The notes below the pieces were generated by a model that saw only the letters and a program-made list of their open reading frames with translations, did not search any database and was not told where the DNA came from. A stretch of DNA of 64,000 bases from Puniceicoccaceae bacterium Marseille-Q1082. Its GTDB lineage: Bacteria; Verrucomicrobiota; Verrucomicrobiia; Opitutales; Intestinicryptomonadaceae. Below are positions 9,447 to 18,685 of the stretch, piece by piece (positions within the stretch are counted from its first letter, which is position 1; each line of letters opens with the position of its first letter). Where the stretch lies: positions 62,001 through 126,000 of the forward strand of contig CAJGBI010000002.1 of NCBI GenBank assembly GCA_904424815.1, written 5' to 3'. A program made the position numbers and the translations under genes.

Positions 9447-9580
9447 CGGCAGTGCCGCTTCCATAGAAGGAGACGGCAATACCGCTTCCATTGAAGGGGG
9501 CGGCAGTGCCGCTTCCATTGAAGGGGCTGACGCCCCTTACGAAGATTGGCTTCGCCAATGCTTCTATCCCCTCCCCGTTC
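9447..9580. repeat. R3 element: short tandem motif plus two hairpins
   Basis: Three imperfect copies of a motif of about 25-30 bp (GGCAGTGCCGCTTCCATTGA) are followed by GGGGC-TGAC-GCCCC and ATTGGC-TTC-GCCAAT hairpins, then CTTCTATCCCCT. The same block precedes the R1 array at 16.3 kb and occurs in fragments at 205-241 and 39.19 kb. Confidence 0.75.
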
Positions 9581-10299
9581 CCCACAAAAAACGAACCTCC
9601 CATGAGAGGTTCGTTAATACTTCCGGAGTTCGTTCTCCCCAAACCTAAGGTTCCAGATTTGGCGCAATGATTTTGGAGATAAAAACGGGGCGCAAGCGAA
9701 ACAAAGGGTCGAAGCGTATTGAACATACGCGAGAGTCGCCGTCATCCGTCCCCCACACAAAAAAACGAACCTCCCATGAGAGGTTCGTTAACACTTCCGG
9801 AGTTCGTTCCGAAAGCCAAGGGTATCCGATTTGGCGCAATGATTTTGGAACTAAAAACGGGGCGCAAGCGAAACAAAGGGTTGAAGCGTATTGGCATACG
9901 CGGAACTCAACAGTTATCCGTTCCCAACAAAAAACGAACCTCCCATGAGAGGTTCGTTAGCACTTCCGAAGTTCGTTCCGAAAACCAAGGGTATCCGATT
10001 TGGCGCAATGATTTTGGAGCTAAAAACGGGGCGCAAGCGAAACAAAGGGTCGAAGCGTATTAAACATACGCGAAAGTCGCCGTTATCCGTTCCCCACAAA
10101 AAAACGAACCTCCCATGAGAGATTCGTTAACACTTCCGGAGTTCGTTCTGAAAACCAAGGGTTCCAGATTTGGCGCAATGATTTTGGAGCTAAAAACGGG
10201 GCGCAAGCGAAACAAAGGGTCGAAGCGTATTGAACATACGCGAGAGTCTTTGTTATCGCGCAGCAACTCGTTTTTAGCCCAAAAGCATTCGCCAAATCA
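9581..10299 (-). repeat. R1 tandem array downstream of rplS (4 hairpin units plus terminal palindrome)
   Basis: Four units of about 170 bp, with stems AACGAACCTC/GAGGTTCGTT starting at 9590, 9764, 9933 and 10103 (spacings 174, 169 and 170). Read on the minus strand, each hairpin is followed by a T run, so each is a Rho-independent-type terminator for rplS transcripts. The array ends in an imperfect palindrome of about 130 nt (10169-10299). Its left arm starts GATTTGGCGCAATG, and its right arm is the reverse complement of TGATTTGGCGAATGC. The last three bases of the array are the rplS stop codon. Confidence 0.88.
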
Positions 10300-10650
10300 G
10301 ATGCGTTTTTCTTTCACTTTGGATGCTTCGCGCCCGACGCGGTCGCGCAGGTAGTAGAGGCGCGCGCGCATCGGGACGGATTCGCGTTCGACCTCGATTT
10401 TCTCGACGTTGGGCGAGTTGACGGGGAAGACGCGCTCGACGCCCTCGCCGTAGGAAATGCGGCGGACGGTGAAGGTTTCGTGGATTCCGCTGCCCTTTCT
10501 GGCAATGACGATGCCCGCAAAAATCTGTATGCGCTCCTTGTCGCCTTCGCGAACTTTGGTGTGCACGCGGACTCCGTCGCCGATCTTGAAGTTGGCCTTG
10601 TCGGCTTTAATCTGGTCTTTCGTGATTTCTTTCAACAATTCCTGGTTCAT
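10297..10650 (-). CDS. rplS: Ribosomal protein bL19
   Basis: Large-subunit protein at the 30S-50S interface. At 117 residues it has the family core [48 protein letters not shown] and the C-terminal [15 protein letters not shown]. The ATG overlaps the trmD stop by 4 bp, indicating coupled translation. Its TGA stop lies at the very edge of the R1 palindrome, so the repeat supplies or abuts the stop codon. Confidence 0.96.
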   Translation of the reverse strand: MNQELLKEITKDQIKADKANFKIGDGVRVHTKVREGDKERIQIFAGIVIARKGSGIHETFTVRRISYGEGVERVFPVNSPNVEKIEVERESVPMRARLYYLRDRVGREASKVKEKRI

Positions 10651-11345
10651 TGCTTTGTTTCCTTTGCTTTAAATATGTCCTGTCTGCGCTCCTTTGTCTT
10701 TTCCACCTGCCGTTCTACGCGCCAGCGCTCTATCGCCGCGTGGTTGCCCGACATTAGAACGTCGGGAACTTTCATTCCCCGAAATTCCGCCGGCCTCGTA
10801 TATTGTGGAAAAGCGAGAAGATTGCCGTTAAAAGAGTCGTACGTCAAGGAATTTTCTTCGCCCAAAACGCCTTTTACATATCTGGCGGCCGCGTCGGCCA
10901 GAACTGCGGCGGGGAGGGTTCCGTTGGTCAGCACGTAATCGCCTATCGAAATTTCTCTGTCTATTACGGCGTCGCGGATCCGCTGGTCGATGCCTTCGTA
11001 GTGGCCACTGAGGATTATCAGGTGGCCCGCGCGGGAGAGTTCGGAAGCGATTTTCGGGGATAGTTTTTCGCCGTCCGGGCACATATAGACGCGGGTGCAG
11101 CCGGGGGTTTGCAATGCCTCGATTGCGGCAAACACGGGCTCGGGCTTCATGACCATTCCGGGGCCGCCGCCGAACGGCCTGTCGTCGGTGACTTTGTGTG
11201 CGCCCTCCGCCCAGTCGCGAATGTTGTGGACTTTGAGGTCGAGAATCCCCGCCGCCTGCGCGCGCGCCAGCATGCTCTCGTTCAGAAAGCCGGAGAGCAT
11301 GTTGGGGAAGAGCGTCAGAAAATCTATTTTGAGGCTTGCCGGCAT
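10647..11345 (-). CDS. trmD: tRNA (guanine-N1)-methyltransferase
   Basis: Methylates G37 next to the anticodon using SAM, preventing +1 frameshifting. It has the SPOUT trefoil-knot family sequence: [27 protein letters not shown], the SAM-knot region [22 protein letters not shown] and the C-terminal helical domain ending near [17 protein letters not shown]. The length of 232 is normal. It follows rpsP by 73 bp with a strong hairpin between them. rimM, usually between rpsP and trmD, is absent. Confidence 0.95.
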   Translation of the reverse strand: MPASLKIDFLTLFPNMLSGFLNESMLARAQAAGILDLKVHNIRDWAEGAHKVTDDRPFGGGPGMVMKPEPVFAAIEALQTPGCTRVYMCPDGEKLSPKIASELSRAGHLIILSGHYEGIDQRIRDAVIDREISIGDYVLTNGTLPAAVLADAAARYVKGVLGEENSLTYDSFNGNLLAFPQYTRPAEFRGMKVPDVLMSGNHAAIERWRVERQVEKTKERRQDIFKAKETKQ

Positions 11346-11374
11346 TGGGGCGACGGGCGCGGTATGAACGCAAA

Positions 11375-11398
11375 GACCCGCCGCGCATGCGGCGGGTC
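11375..11398. promoter_or_regulatory. Strong hairpin between rpsP and trmD (possible attenuator)
   Basis: A perfect 10-bp GC-rich stem GACCCGCCGC/GCGGCGGGTC with a 4-nt loop. On the transcribed minus strand it is followed only by TTTGCG, so termination would be partial. It could lower trmD-rplS expression relative to rpsP or stabilise an mRNA end. Confidence 0.55.
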
Positions 11399-11418
11399 GG
11401 AGGTGGATTTAAGCGGCT

Positions 11419-11679
11419 CTATGCGTTGGCGGCTTCCGCCTTAGCCTTCTTGATGAGAGCTTTGACGGTGTCGGTGGGCTTGGCGCCCACGCCGAGCCAG
11501 TAGTCCGCGCGCTCGAGATTGATTTTCGACAGGACATCCTTGCCGCGGGGGCTGGGATTGTACATGCCGAGAGTTTCGACAAACTTGCCGTCGCGACGCG
11601 ACGCGCTTTCGGCCACGACTATGCGGTAAATGGGTTTGTGCGCAGCGCCGTTCCTTTGTAGTCTGATTTTAAGTGCCAT
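11419..11679 (-). CDS. rpsP: Ribosomal protein bS16
   Basis: Small-subunit assembly protein. At 86 residues it has the signature start ALKIRLQRNGAAHKPIYRIV, followed by the basic stretch and LGMYNPSPRGKD, then YWLGVGAKPTDTVKALIKKA. It is the first gene of rpsP-trmD-rplS on the minus strand. The promoter must lie in 11680-11800, but I see no clear consensus. Confidence 0.96.
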   Translation of the reverse strand: MALKIRLQRNGAAHKPIYRIVVAESASRRDGKFVETLGMYNPSPRGKDVLSKINLERADYWLGVGAKPTDTVKALIKKAKAEAANA

Positions 11680-11980
11680 ATTGTTTTGTTTTTATTATTT
11701 ATTAAGCCTTTTAAACACGCGCAAAACCCGAATTTATTAAAGCCGCTTTTTCCGCCGAGAGAACTTGACGGGAACCAAGGATAACCACCTATATCTGAAT
11801 CTTCCCCGTTTTAGGCGAAAAGAAAATTCGACGCTTGCTCCATGTTTATCTTGGTAATGCAACTCTCTTTTGAGTGTTTTTGCAAGAAAATTTTTCAGGC
11901 TCCCAAGCCGCATTTTCCTACGGGCATGGCCGCCCCTTCCGAAGCGGAATTGTCCGGCGCCGGCGGCGGGTTTTTTGCCG
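11680..11980. other. Intergenic region upstream of rpsP
   Basis: About 300 bp between rpsP and the esterase gene. It should contain the rpsP promoter. On the plus strand a short inverted repeat (ACTC...GAGT followed by TTTTT, near 11866-11880) and a GC palindrome CCGGCGCCGG followed by T6 near 11955-11976 are visible. No gene is supported. Confidence 0.5.
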
Positions 11981-12823
11981 CTACCGTCCGGCGCGCCCGG
12001 CGTTTGCCGCCTGCGAGAAAAATTTTGAGAAGAATAGCACCTGGTAGTCTATGGCGTTGTTCCAGTAGTTTGCGTCGTGCGCGCCGGGGCGCGTGATGTA
12101 GTCGTGCGGAATATTGTTGTAGAGCAGCTTTTCGTGGAGCTTTTCGTTCACGCGGTAGAAGAAATCGGAGGTTCCGCAGTCTATTATTATTTGCAGGGGG
12201 CGGGCCTTTATCTTATGAACTATGTTCATAACCGTGTGGGAATCCCATATGTCTTCGTTGTCGGCGTATTCGCCGAGGCTGTGGGCCATGTGCCAGTTGT
12301 GCGGAAACGGGCGTATATCCACGCCGCCGCTTATCGAGCCGCATGCGCCGAATACGTCGGAGCGGTTTATCCCGAGCCACAATCCCCCGTGGCCGCCCAT
12401 GCTAAGCCCCGTGATTGCGCGCCCCCCGCGCGAGGGAATCGTGCGGTATTTCGAGTCTATGAGTTTGACCAGCTCCTCCGAGACGTAGGTCTGGTATTTG
12501 AGGTTCGGATTTTTGGGGCTGTCCCAGTACCAGGCGGTGGCGCCGTCGGGGCAGACGATTATCATGTTGTAAAGGCTCGCAAGCTTTTGGAGGTCGGGCT
12601 TGATTTGCAGCCACGACGAGCAGTTGCCGCCGAATCCGTGCAGCAGGTACAACACCGGAAAGCGCGCGTCTTTGGAGCTTTCGTATGCGTCGGGCAGCAC
12701 GACAAACGCGGGTATGCTCTTGTTCATCGCGGCGCTCGGGGCGTCGATTTTTTCCACTTTCGCGGCGCACGCGAAAGCCGCGAAAGCGCAGATTGCACAC
12801 GCCGCGGAGAGGATTTTTGCCAT
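11981..12823 (-). CDS. Secreted alpha/beta-hydrolase esterase (PF00756-type, CE1-like)
   Basis: A putative esterase of the esterase-D/feruloyl and acetyl-xylan esterase superfamily, acting outside the cytoplasm. Signal peptide MAKILSAACAICAFAAFACA. The fold markers are YLLHGFGGNCSSW (oxyanion side), the nucleophile elbow GLSMGG with Ser141, an acid in IIIDCGTSD (Asp215 or Asp220) and the catalytic His249 in RPGAHD. ATG 12823 is used; an in-frame ATG at 12841 would add six residues and cannot be excluded. It is divergently arranged with the antiporter gene. The carbohydrate-rich context suggests removal of acyl groups from plant polysaccharides, but the substrate is unproven. Confidence 0.8.
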   Translation of the reverse strand: MAKILSAACAICAFAAFACAAKVEKIDAPSAAMNKSIPAFVVLPDAYESSKDARFPVLYLLHGFGGNCSSWLQIKPDLQKLASLYNMIIVCPDGATAWYWDSPKNPNLKYQTYVSEELVKLIDSKYRTIPSRGGRAITGLSMGGHGGLWLGINRSDVFGACGSISGGVDIRPFPHNWHMAHSLGEYADNEDIWDSHTVMNIVHKIKARPLQIIIDCGTSDFFYRVNEKLHEKLLYNNIPHDYITRPGAHDANYWNNAIDYQVLFFSKFFSQAANAGRAGR

Positions 12824-12938
12824 AAGTTTAAAATTTCCCATAAAATTTGTGTACATTCCGTTTTTTTGAATTAGAGTCTTTGGCAAAGAATTTTTTATTC
12901 AAGACTTTTTGTCGCGGAAACAGCCGTTTTTTAGCGCA

Positions 12939-14435
12939 ATGGAACTCACGACGGAAAATATTTTGATGATAGGGTCCGCTATGCTGATTTTCAGCATAAT
13001 GATCGTCAAGGCGGGCTTCCGCTTCGGGATTCCCTCGCTGCTCGTGTTTCTGGCCGCCGGCATGTTCATGGGGGTGGACGGGCTTGGAATATCTTTCAGC
13101 AACTATTCGACGGCGCAGTTCATCGGCATAATGTCGCTTTCGATTATCCTGTTTTCGGGCGGCGTGGACACGAGCTTTTCCGACATAAAGCCCGTCCTCC
13201 TGCCCGGGGTGGTGCTCGCAACGTTCGGGGTTATGCTTACGGCGGCCTTCACGGGCGTGTTCATATGGATTGTGGCGTCGTGGTTCGGGCTGAGCTTCAC
13301 GCTCCCGCAATCCCTGCTGCTCGCCTCGGTGATGTCCTCAACCGATTCCGCGTCGGTATTTGCCCTCCTGCGCTCAAAAGGGCTCGCGCTCAAGGAGAAT
13401 CTCCGCCCGCTGCTCGAGCTCGAGAGCGGAAGCAACGATCCCATGGCGTTCCTGCTCGCAATGGCGACCATCGCCTACATCAATGTCGGGGAGCTCTCCT
13501 ACGAGGGAATCGCCAACTTCGGCATACAGATAGCGGTCGGCGTGCTGGTGGGCGTTGTGGCGGCAAAAATCATAGTGTGGGTCGTCAACCACATAAACCT
13601 TTCAAACCAGTCGCTGTATTCGGTGTTCATTTTCGCGTGCGTGCTGTTTGTCTATTCGGTCACCGACGCGCTCAGGGGCAACGGGTATCTGGCGGTATAC
13701 CTGGCGGGGCTTGTTGTTGGCAACAGCCGAATGATCCACAAGCGCAACATCACGCGCTTCTTCGAGGACTTCACATGGCTGTGGCAGATAGTGATGTTTC
13801 TCACGCTCGGGCTGCTCGTCAACCCCAAGGAGCTCCTGCCCGTGGCGGGAATGGGGCTTGCGGTAGGGGCGTTTATGATAATCTTCGGCAGGCCGCTTAG
13901 CGTTATACTCTGCCTTGCGCCGTTCCGCAAATTTTCCAGAAACGCGGTCAACTACGTCTCGTGGGTGGGGCTGCGCGGGGCGGTGCCGATAGTGTTTGCA
14001 ACATACCTTTTGACTTACGAGGTGGAGCAGGCGCAGACGATGTTCAACATAGTGTTTTTCATAACGATTCTCTCGCTCGTCGTCCAGGGAATGACGGTGC
14101 CGGCCATGGCGCGCATTTTGGGCGTGGACGACAAGACGCCTCCCGACGCCACCGCTTTCGGGGTGGAACTGCCGGAAGAGATAAAGTCAGCCATGGCGGA
14201 AATCGAGGTGACGCCCGAAATCCTCGCGGCGGGAGACACTCTATCAAGCTTCAAACTGCCGGAGCACACGCTCGTAATGATGGTGCGGCGCGGCACGTCG
14301 TTCTTTATTCCCAAAGGCGGGACAAAGCTCGCGGCGGGCGACAAGCTGCTTGTCATAAGCGACAAAGACGAAGACTTGAAGTCGGCGTTCGAAAAAATGG
14401 GCGTCACCCAGTACATGTGGGACAGGCGCGCGTAG
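12939..14435 (+). CDS. K+/H+ antiporter, NhaP2/CvrA type (CPA1)
   Basis: An inner-membrane monovalent cation/proton antiporter. About 12 hydrophobic helices span residues 10-400. Family signatures are SSTDSASVFALLRSKG, the ion-site-type SGSNDPMAFLL and WVGLRGAVPIVFATYLL. A C-terminal cytosolic TrkA_C-like domain (about 430-490: LVMMVRRGTSFFIPKGGTKL, GDKLLVISD) suggests nucleotide or ion gating. ATG 12939 is preferred over a TTG ten codons upstream, giving 498 residues. It is monocistronic, and a GC hairpin follows. Confidence 0.87.
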   Translation: MELTTENILMIGSAMLIFSIMIVKAGFRFGIPSLLVFLAAGMFMGVDGLGISFSNYSTAQFIGIMSLSIILFSGGVDTSFSDIKPVLLPGVVLATFGVMLTAAFTGVFIWIVASWFGLSFTLPQSLLLASVMSSTDSASVFALLRSKGLALKENLRPLLELESGSNDPMAFLLAMATIAYINVGELSYEGIANFGIQIAVGVLVGVVAAKIIVWVVNHINLSNQSLYSVFIFACVLFVYSVTDALRGNGYLAVYLAGLVVGNSRMIHKRNITRFFEDFTWLWQIVMFLTLGLLVNPKELLPVAGMGLAVGAFMIIFGRPLSVILCLAPFRKFSRNAVNYVSWVGLRGAVPIVFATYLLTYEVEQAQTMFNIVFFITILSLVVQGMTVPAMARILGVDDKTPPDATAFGVELPEEIKSAMAEIEVTPEILAAGDTLSSFKLPEHTLVMMVRRGTSFFIPKGGTKLAAGDKLLVISDKDEDLKSAFEKMGVTQYMWDRRA

Positions 14436-14455
14436 CGGAAATTCCGGCGCGCAGG

Positions 14456-14492
14456 CGGCGCGGGATTGCCGTCGGCGCTTGCTGCCGCGCCG
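14456..14492 (+). terminator. Weak terminator after the antiporter gene
   Basis: Stem CGGCGCGG/CCGCGCCG with a 21-nt loop, followed by TTTAACTATTTT. The T run is imperfect. Confidence 0.4.
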
Positions 14493-14605
14493 TTTAACTA
14501 TTTTGACCGATATTTGAATTGCAATGAATTATTCCCCAGATTTTGGGGAGGCACCGGCAAAATGGATTGAATCATTTTGCCGTTTTCGCAAAAATCTCCG
14601 CCGAA

Positions 14606-15526
14606 ATGAAAAACTACGGCGAATACGTAAAAAGGCTCGGCAGGCTTTTCAGGGAAGCCGCGCGGATTCCCTTCGGCGCGCAGGCAACCTCCGGCGCGGC
14701 TTTCGGCGGCTCGTTCGCTCCGGACACCGAAACATTTTGCAAAACGTGCGACCCGAGGTTTTGGAAAATGCGCAAAAAGGCCCTTATTTTCGCCCCGCAC
14801 CCCGACGACGAGGCAATGTCCGGAGGGCTCGCGCTGCGGCTAATGCGCGAATGCGGCTTTGAAGTGAAGGATGTCGCCGTGACCCTGGGCTCCAACAAGG
14901 CGCGCAGGCCCGGAAGGCGCGCCGAGCTCAGGGAATGCTGCAAACGCCTGTCGTGGGAGCTCGAAATCTGCGGCGGCGGCGAAGGATTCGACAGAATAGT
15001 GCCCTCCTCGCGCGGCTCCCGCGAGTGGAAATCCGCCGCGAAAGAAATCGCCGGAATAATCTCGCGCGAAAATCCCGCGGCCATTTTCGCCCCGCACAAA
15101 AACGACTGGAACAAGACCCATTGCGGGGTATCGCTGCTCGTGGCGGACGCGCTTGAAATTCTCGGAGCCTCCTATCGCGGAATGCTGTTTGAAACCGAGT
15201 ATTGGGGCGCGATGAAATCCCCCAACCTCATGGTGGAAATTCCGTCCGACATACTCGCCGCGCAGGTGGAAGCGACCTCGTGCCACACAAAGGAGGTGGA
15301 GCGCAACCCCTACCATATCAGGATTCCGTCGTGGATGTCCGACAATGTCCGCAGGGGCGGAGAGCTCGTCGGGGGCCAGGGAGTGGCCGTTCCGGACTTC
15401 GACTTCGCCGTGCTTTTCAGGGCGAAAATCCGCTCTGCGCGCGGGTGGAAAAGCGCCTTTAAAAGCCGCTTTCTGCCCGCGTCGGAAAACGCCGCAACCC
15501 TATTTGCAAAACAGCCATGGAAATAA
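14606..15526 (+). CDS. PIG-L family N-deacetylase
   Basis: A LmbE/PIG-L metal-dependent deacetylase, a family that removes N-acetyl groups from GlcNAc-type sugars. The Zn-binding motif APHPDDE is near residues 64-70 and the second His motif lies in NKTHCGVS. The ATG at 14606 gives about 306 residues; an in-frame TTG at 14543 would add 21 unconvincing residues. There is no signal peptide. The 3' end overlaps nagB by 10 bp, so the two are translated together, and Bacteroidetes-type proteins are known in which NagB and PIG-L domains are fused. A joint role in amino-sugar deacetylation followed by deamination is the simplest inference. Confidence 0.8.
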   Translation: MKNYGEYVKRLGRLFREAARIPFGAQATSGAAFGGSFAPDTETFCKTCDPRFWKMRKKALIFAPHPDDEAMSGGLALRLMRECGFEVKDVAVTLGSNKARRPGRRAELRECCKRLSWELEICGGGEGFDRIVPSSRGSREWKSAAKEIAGIISRENPAAIFAPHKNDWNKTHCGVSLLVADALEILGASYRGMLFETEYWGAMKSPNLMVEIPSDILAAQVEATSCHTKEVERNPYHIRIPSWMSDNVRRGGELVGGQGVAVPDFDFAVLFRAKIRSARGWKSAFKSRFLPASENAATLFAKQPWK

Positions 15527-16287
15527 TAATATCTGAAAATCCCGCCGAGGCCTCCGCAAAAGCCGCGGAAGCCGTAAAGATGCAGATTCTCGCCAAGCGC
15601 TCGAGCGTGCTTGGGCTCGCGACGGGCGGAACGGTGATAGGGCTCTACGGCAAGCTTGCGGAAATGTGCGGCAGGGGGGAGGTGTCGTTCAAAAAAGTTT
15701 CGACGTTCAACCTCGACGAATATGTGGGAATGCCCGCCTCCGACCCGAATTCCTACCGCTCGTTCATGGAAAAACATCTATTTTCAAAAATAGACGTCGA
15801 CCGCTCGAATACACATATTCCCGACGGCTGCGCCGAAAATATCCGCGCCTACTGCGTCCAGTACGAAAACAAAATAAGGCTTTGCGGGGGAATAGATTTG
15901 CAGGTGTTGGGAATAGGCTCCGACGGGCACATCGGCTTCAACGAGCCGTCGTCGTCGCTGGGCTCGCGCACGCGCGTGAAAACCCTGACCGAAAAAACCC
16001 GCGCCGACAACTCCAGGTTTTTCGGCGGCGACATCTCGAAAGTTCCCATGCACGCCGTGACAATGGGAATCGGCACGATACTCGACTCCCGCGAGATCCT
16101 GCTGCTGGCGTTCGGCGAAGGCAAAGCTGAAGCCGTCGCACGAATGGCGGAGGGGCCGGTCACGGCAACTGTCCCCGCGAGCGCCCTGCAACTCCACCCG
16201 AACGTCAAAGTTTTTCTCGACGAACCGGCGGCCTCCAAGCTGGCAAATAAAGCTTACTATAAATACGTATACGCCAACAAACCATAA
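15517..16287 (+). CDS. nagB: Glucosamine-6-phosphate deaminase
   Basis: Converts GlcN-6-P to fructose-6-P and ammonia. The family residues are in place: TFNLDEYVG (Asp67) and GIGSDGHIGFNEP with Asp136, His138 and Glu143, matching Asp72/Asp141/His143/Glu148 of E. coli NagB. The length of 256 is slightly short. The product connects with glmM (reverse flux) and the released ammonia with gdhA. It overlaps the PIG-L gene; R3 and R1 repeats follow. Confidence 0.9.
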   Translation: MEIIISENPAEASAKAAEAVKMQILAKRSSVLGLATGGTVIGLYGKLAEMCGRGEVSFKKVSTFNLDEYVGMPASDPNSYRSFMEKHLFSKIDVDRSNTHIPDGCAENIRAYCVQYENKIRLCGGIDLQVLGIGSDGHIGFNEPSSSLGSRTRVKTLTEKTRADNSRFFGGDISKVPMHAVTMGIGTILDSREILLLAFGEGKAEAVARMAEGPVTATVPASALQLHPNVKVFLDEPAASKLANKAYYKYVYANKP

Positions 16288-16328
16288 CACAGGACATCAA
16301 GACGCAAATAGGCGCAAGGCGCGCCAAG

Positions 16329-16435
16329 CGGCAGTGCCGATTCCATTGAGAGGGCGGCAGCGCCACTTCCATAGAAGGGGCTGACGCCCCTTACGAAGAT
16401 TGGCTTCGCCAATGCTTCTATCCCCTCCCGTCCCC
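16329..16435. repeat. R3 element, copy 2
   Basis: Two imperfect copies of the GGCAGTGCCG-type motif, followed by GGGGC-TGAC-GCCCC and ATTGGC-TTC-GCCAAT hairpins and CTTCTATCCCCT. It matches 9480-9580 closely and again precedes an R1 array. Confidence 0.75.
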
Positions 16436-16980
16436 CACAAAAAACGAACCTCCCATGAGAGGTTCGTCAACACTTCCGGAGTTCGTTCTCCCCAAACCTA
16501 AGCTTCACAGATTTGGCGCAATGATTTTGGAGATAAAAACGGGGCGCAAGCGAAACAAAGGGTTGATGCGTATTAAACATACGCGAAAGTCGCCGTTATC
16601 CGTTATCCAACAAAAAAACGAACCTCCCATGAGAGGTTCGCTAACACTTCCGGAGTTCGTTCCGAAAAACCAAGGATATCCGATTTGGCGCAATGATTTT
16701 GGAGCTAAAAACGGGGCGCAAGCGAAACAAAGGGTTGAAACGTATTGAACATACGCGAGAGTCGCCGTCATCCGTCCCCCACAAAAAACGAACCTCCCAT
16801 GAGAGGTTCGCTAACACTTCAGGAGTTCGTTCCGAAAACCGCAGGTTCCCGATTTGGCGCAATGATTTTGGAGCTAAAAACGGGGCGCAAGCGAAACAAA
16901 GGGTCGAAGCGTATTGAACATACGCGAGAGTCTTTGTTATCGCGCAGCAACTCGTTTTTAGCCCAAAAGCATTCGCCAAA

Positions 16981-16983
<3 letters not shown>
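16436..16983 (-). repeat. R1 tandem array downstream of gdhA (3 hairpin units plus terminal palindrome)
   Basis: Hairpin stems start at 16443, 16617 and 16787 (spacings 174 and 170), each with a minus-strand T run. The distal 131 bp, from GATTTGGCGCAATG to the gdhA stop, is identical to the end of the array at rplS. The array ends at 16983 with the gdhA TGA stop. Confidence 0.88.
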
Positions 16984-18396
<1,413 letters not shown>

Positions 18397-18428
18397 TCAA
18401 CACAGATTCCCGAAAAACGCGCATTTAT

Positions 18429-18516
18429 TACATTTTTGTACATATTTTTGGGCTTATAAAAAGTTTTTTAGAGACAAAAATCCGCCAAAAAGCGATAAAC
18501 ATACATTTTTGTCCAT
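18429..18516. promoter_or_regulatory. Repeated dyad in the gdhA-deoR intergenic region (candidate operator)
   Basis: The 15-mer TACATTTTTGTACAT (18429-18443) recurs as TACATTTTTGTCCAT (18502-18516). The first copy contains the dyad TACA-TTTT-TGTA. The 361-bp AT-rich gap between the divergent gdhA and regulator genes must hold both promoters. The sites may bind the adjacent regulator, which is inferred from position only. Confidence 0.4.
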
Positions 18517-18685
18517 TTATTCAAAAGAGGAAATAAAGCGGCGGCGGTTAAAATTCTTAAATTGCCAAACGGCGCAAAAACTCCCGCGCCTCGTTTTGAA
18601 TTGCCGATATTTTGCCATATCGTTTTGAGCGCGCGGATGATAATTCTCTTGACGCCAATTATTCGGAATTGACAATAAATATATT

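Noticed and set aside
9581-10299. CRISPR array
   Set aside because: Regularly spaced, but the whole ~170-bp unit is conserved. There are no unique spacers and no cas genes, so it is a tandem repeat with terminators.
9667-10354. Several plus- and minus-strand reading frames of 60-117 codons in the R1 arrays
   Set aside because: They are translations of the repeat itself in several frames, with no ribosome binding sites or known family.
11842-12096. Plus-strand 84-codon frame beside rpsP
   Set aside because: It overlaps the end of the esterase gene and has no family match or ribosome binding site.
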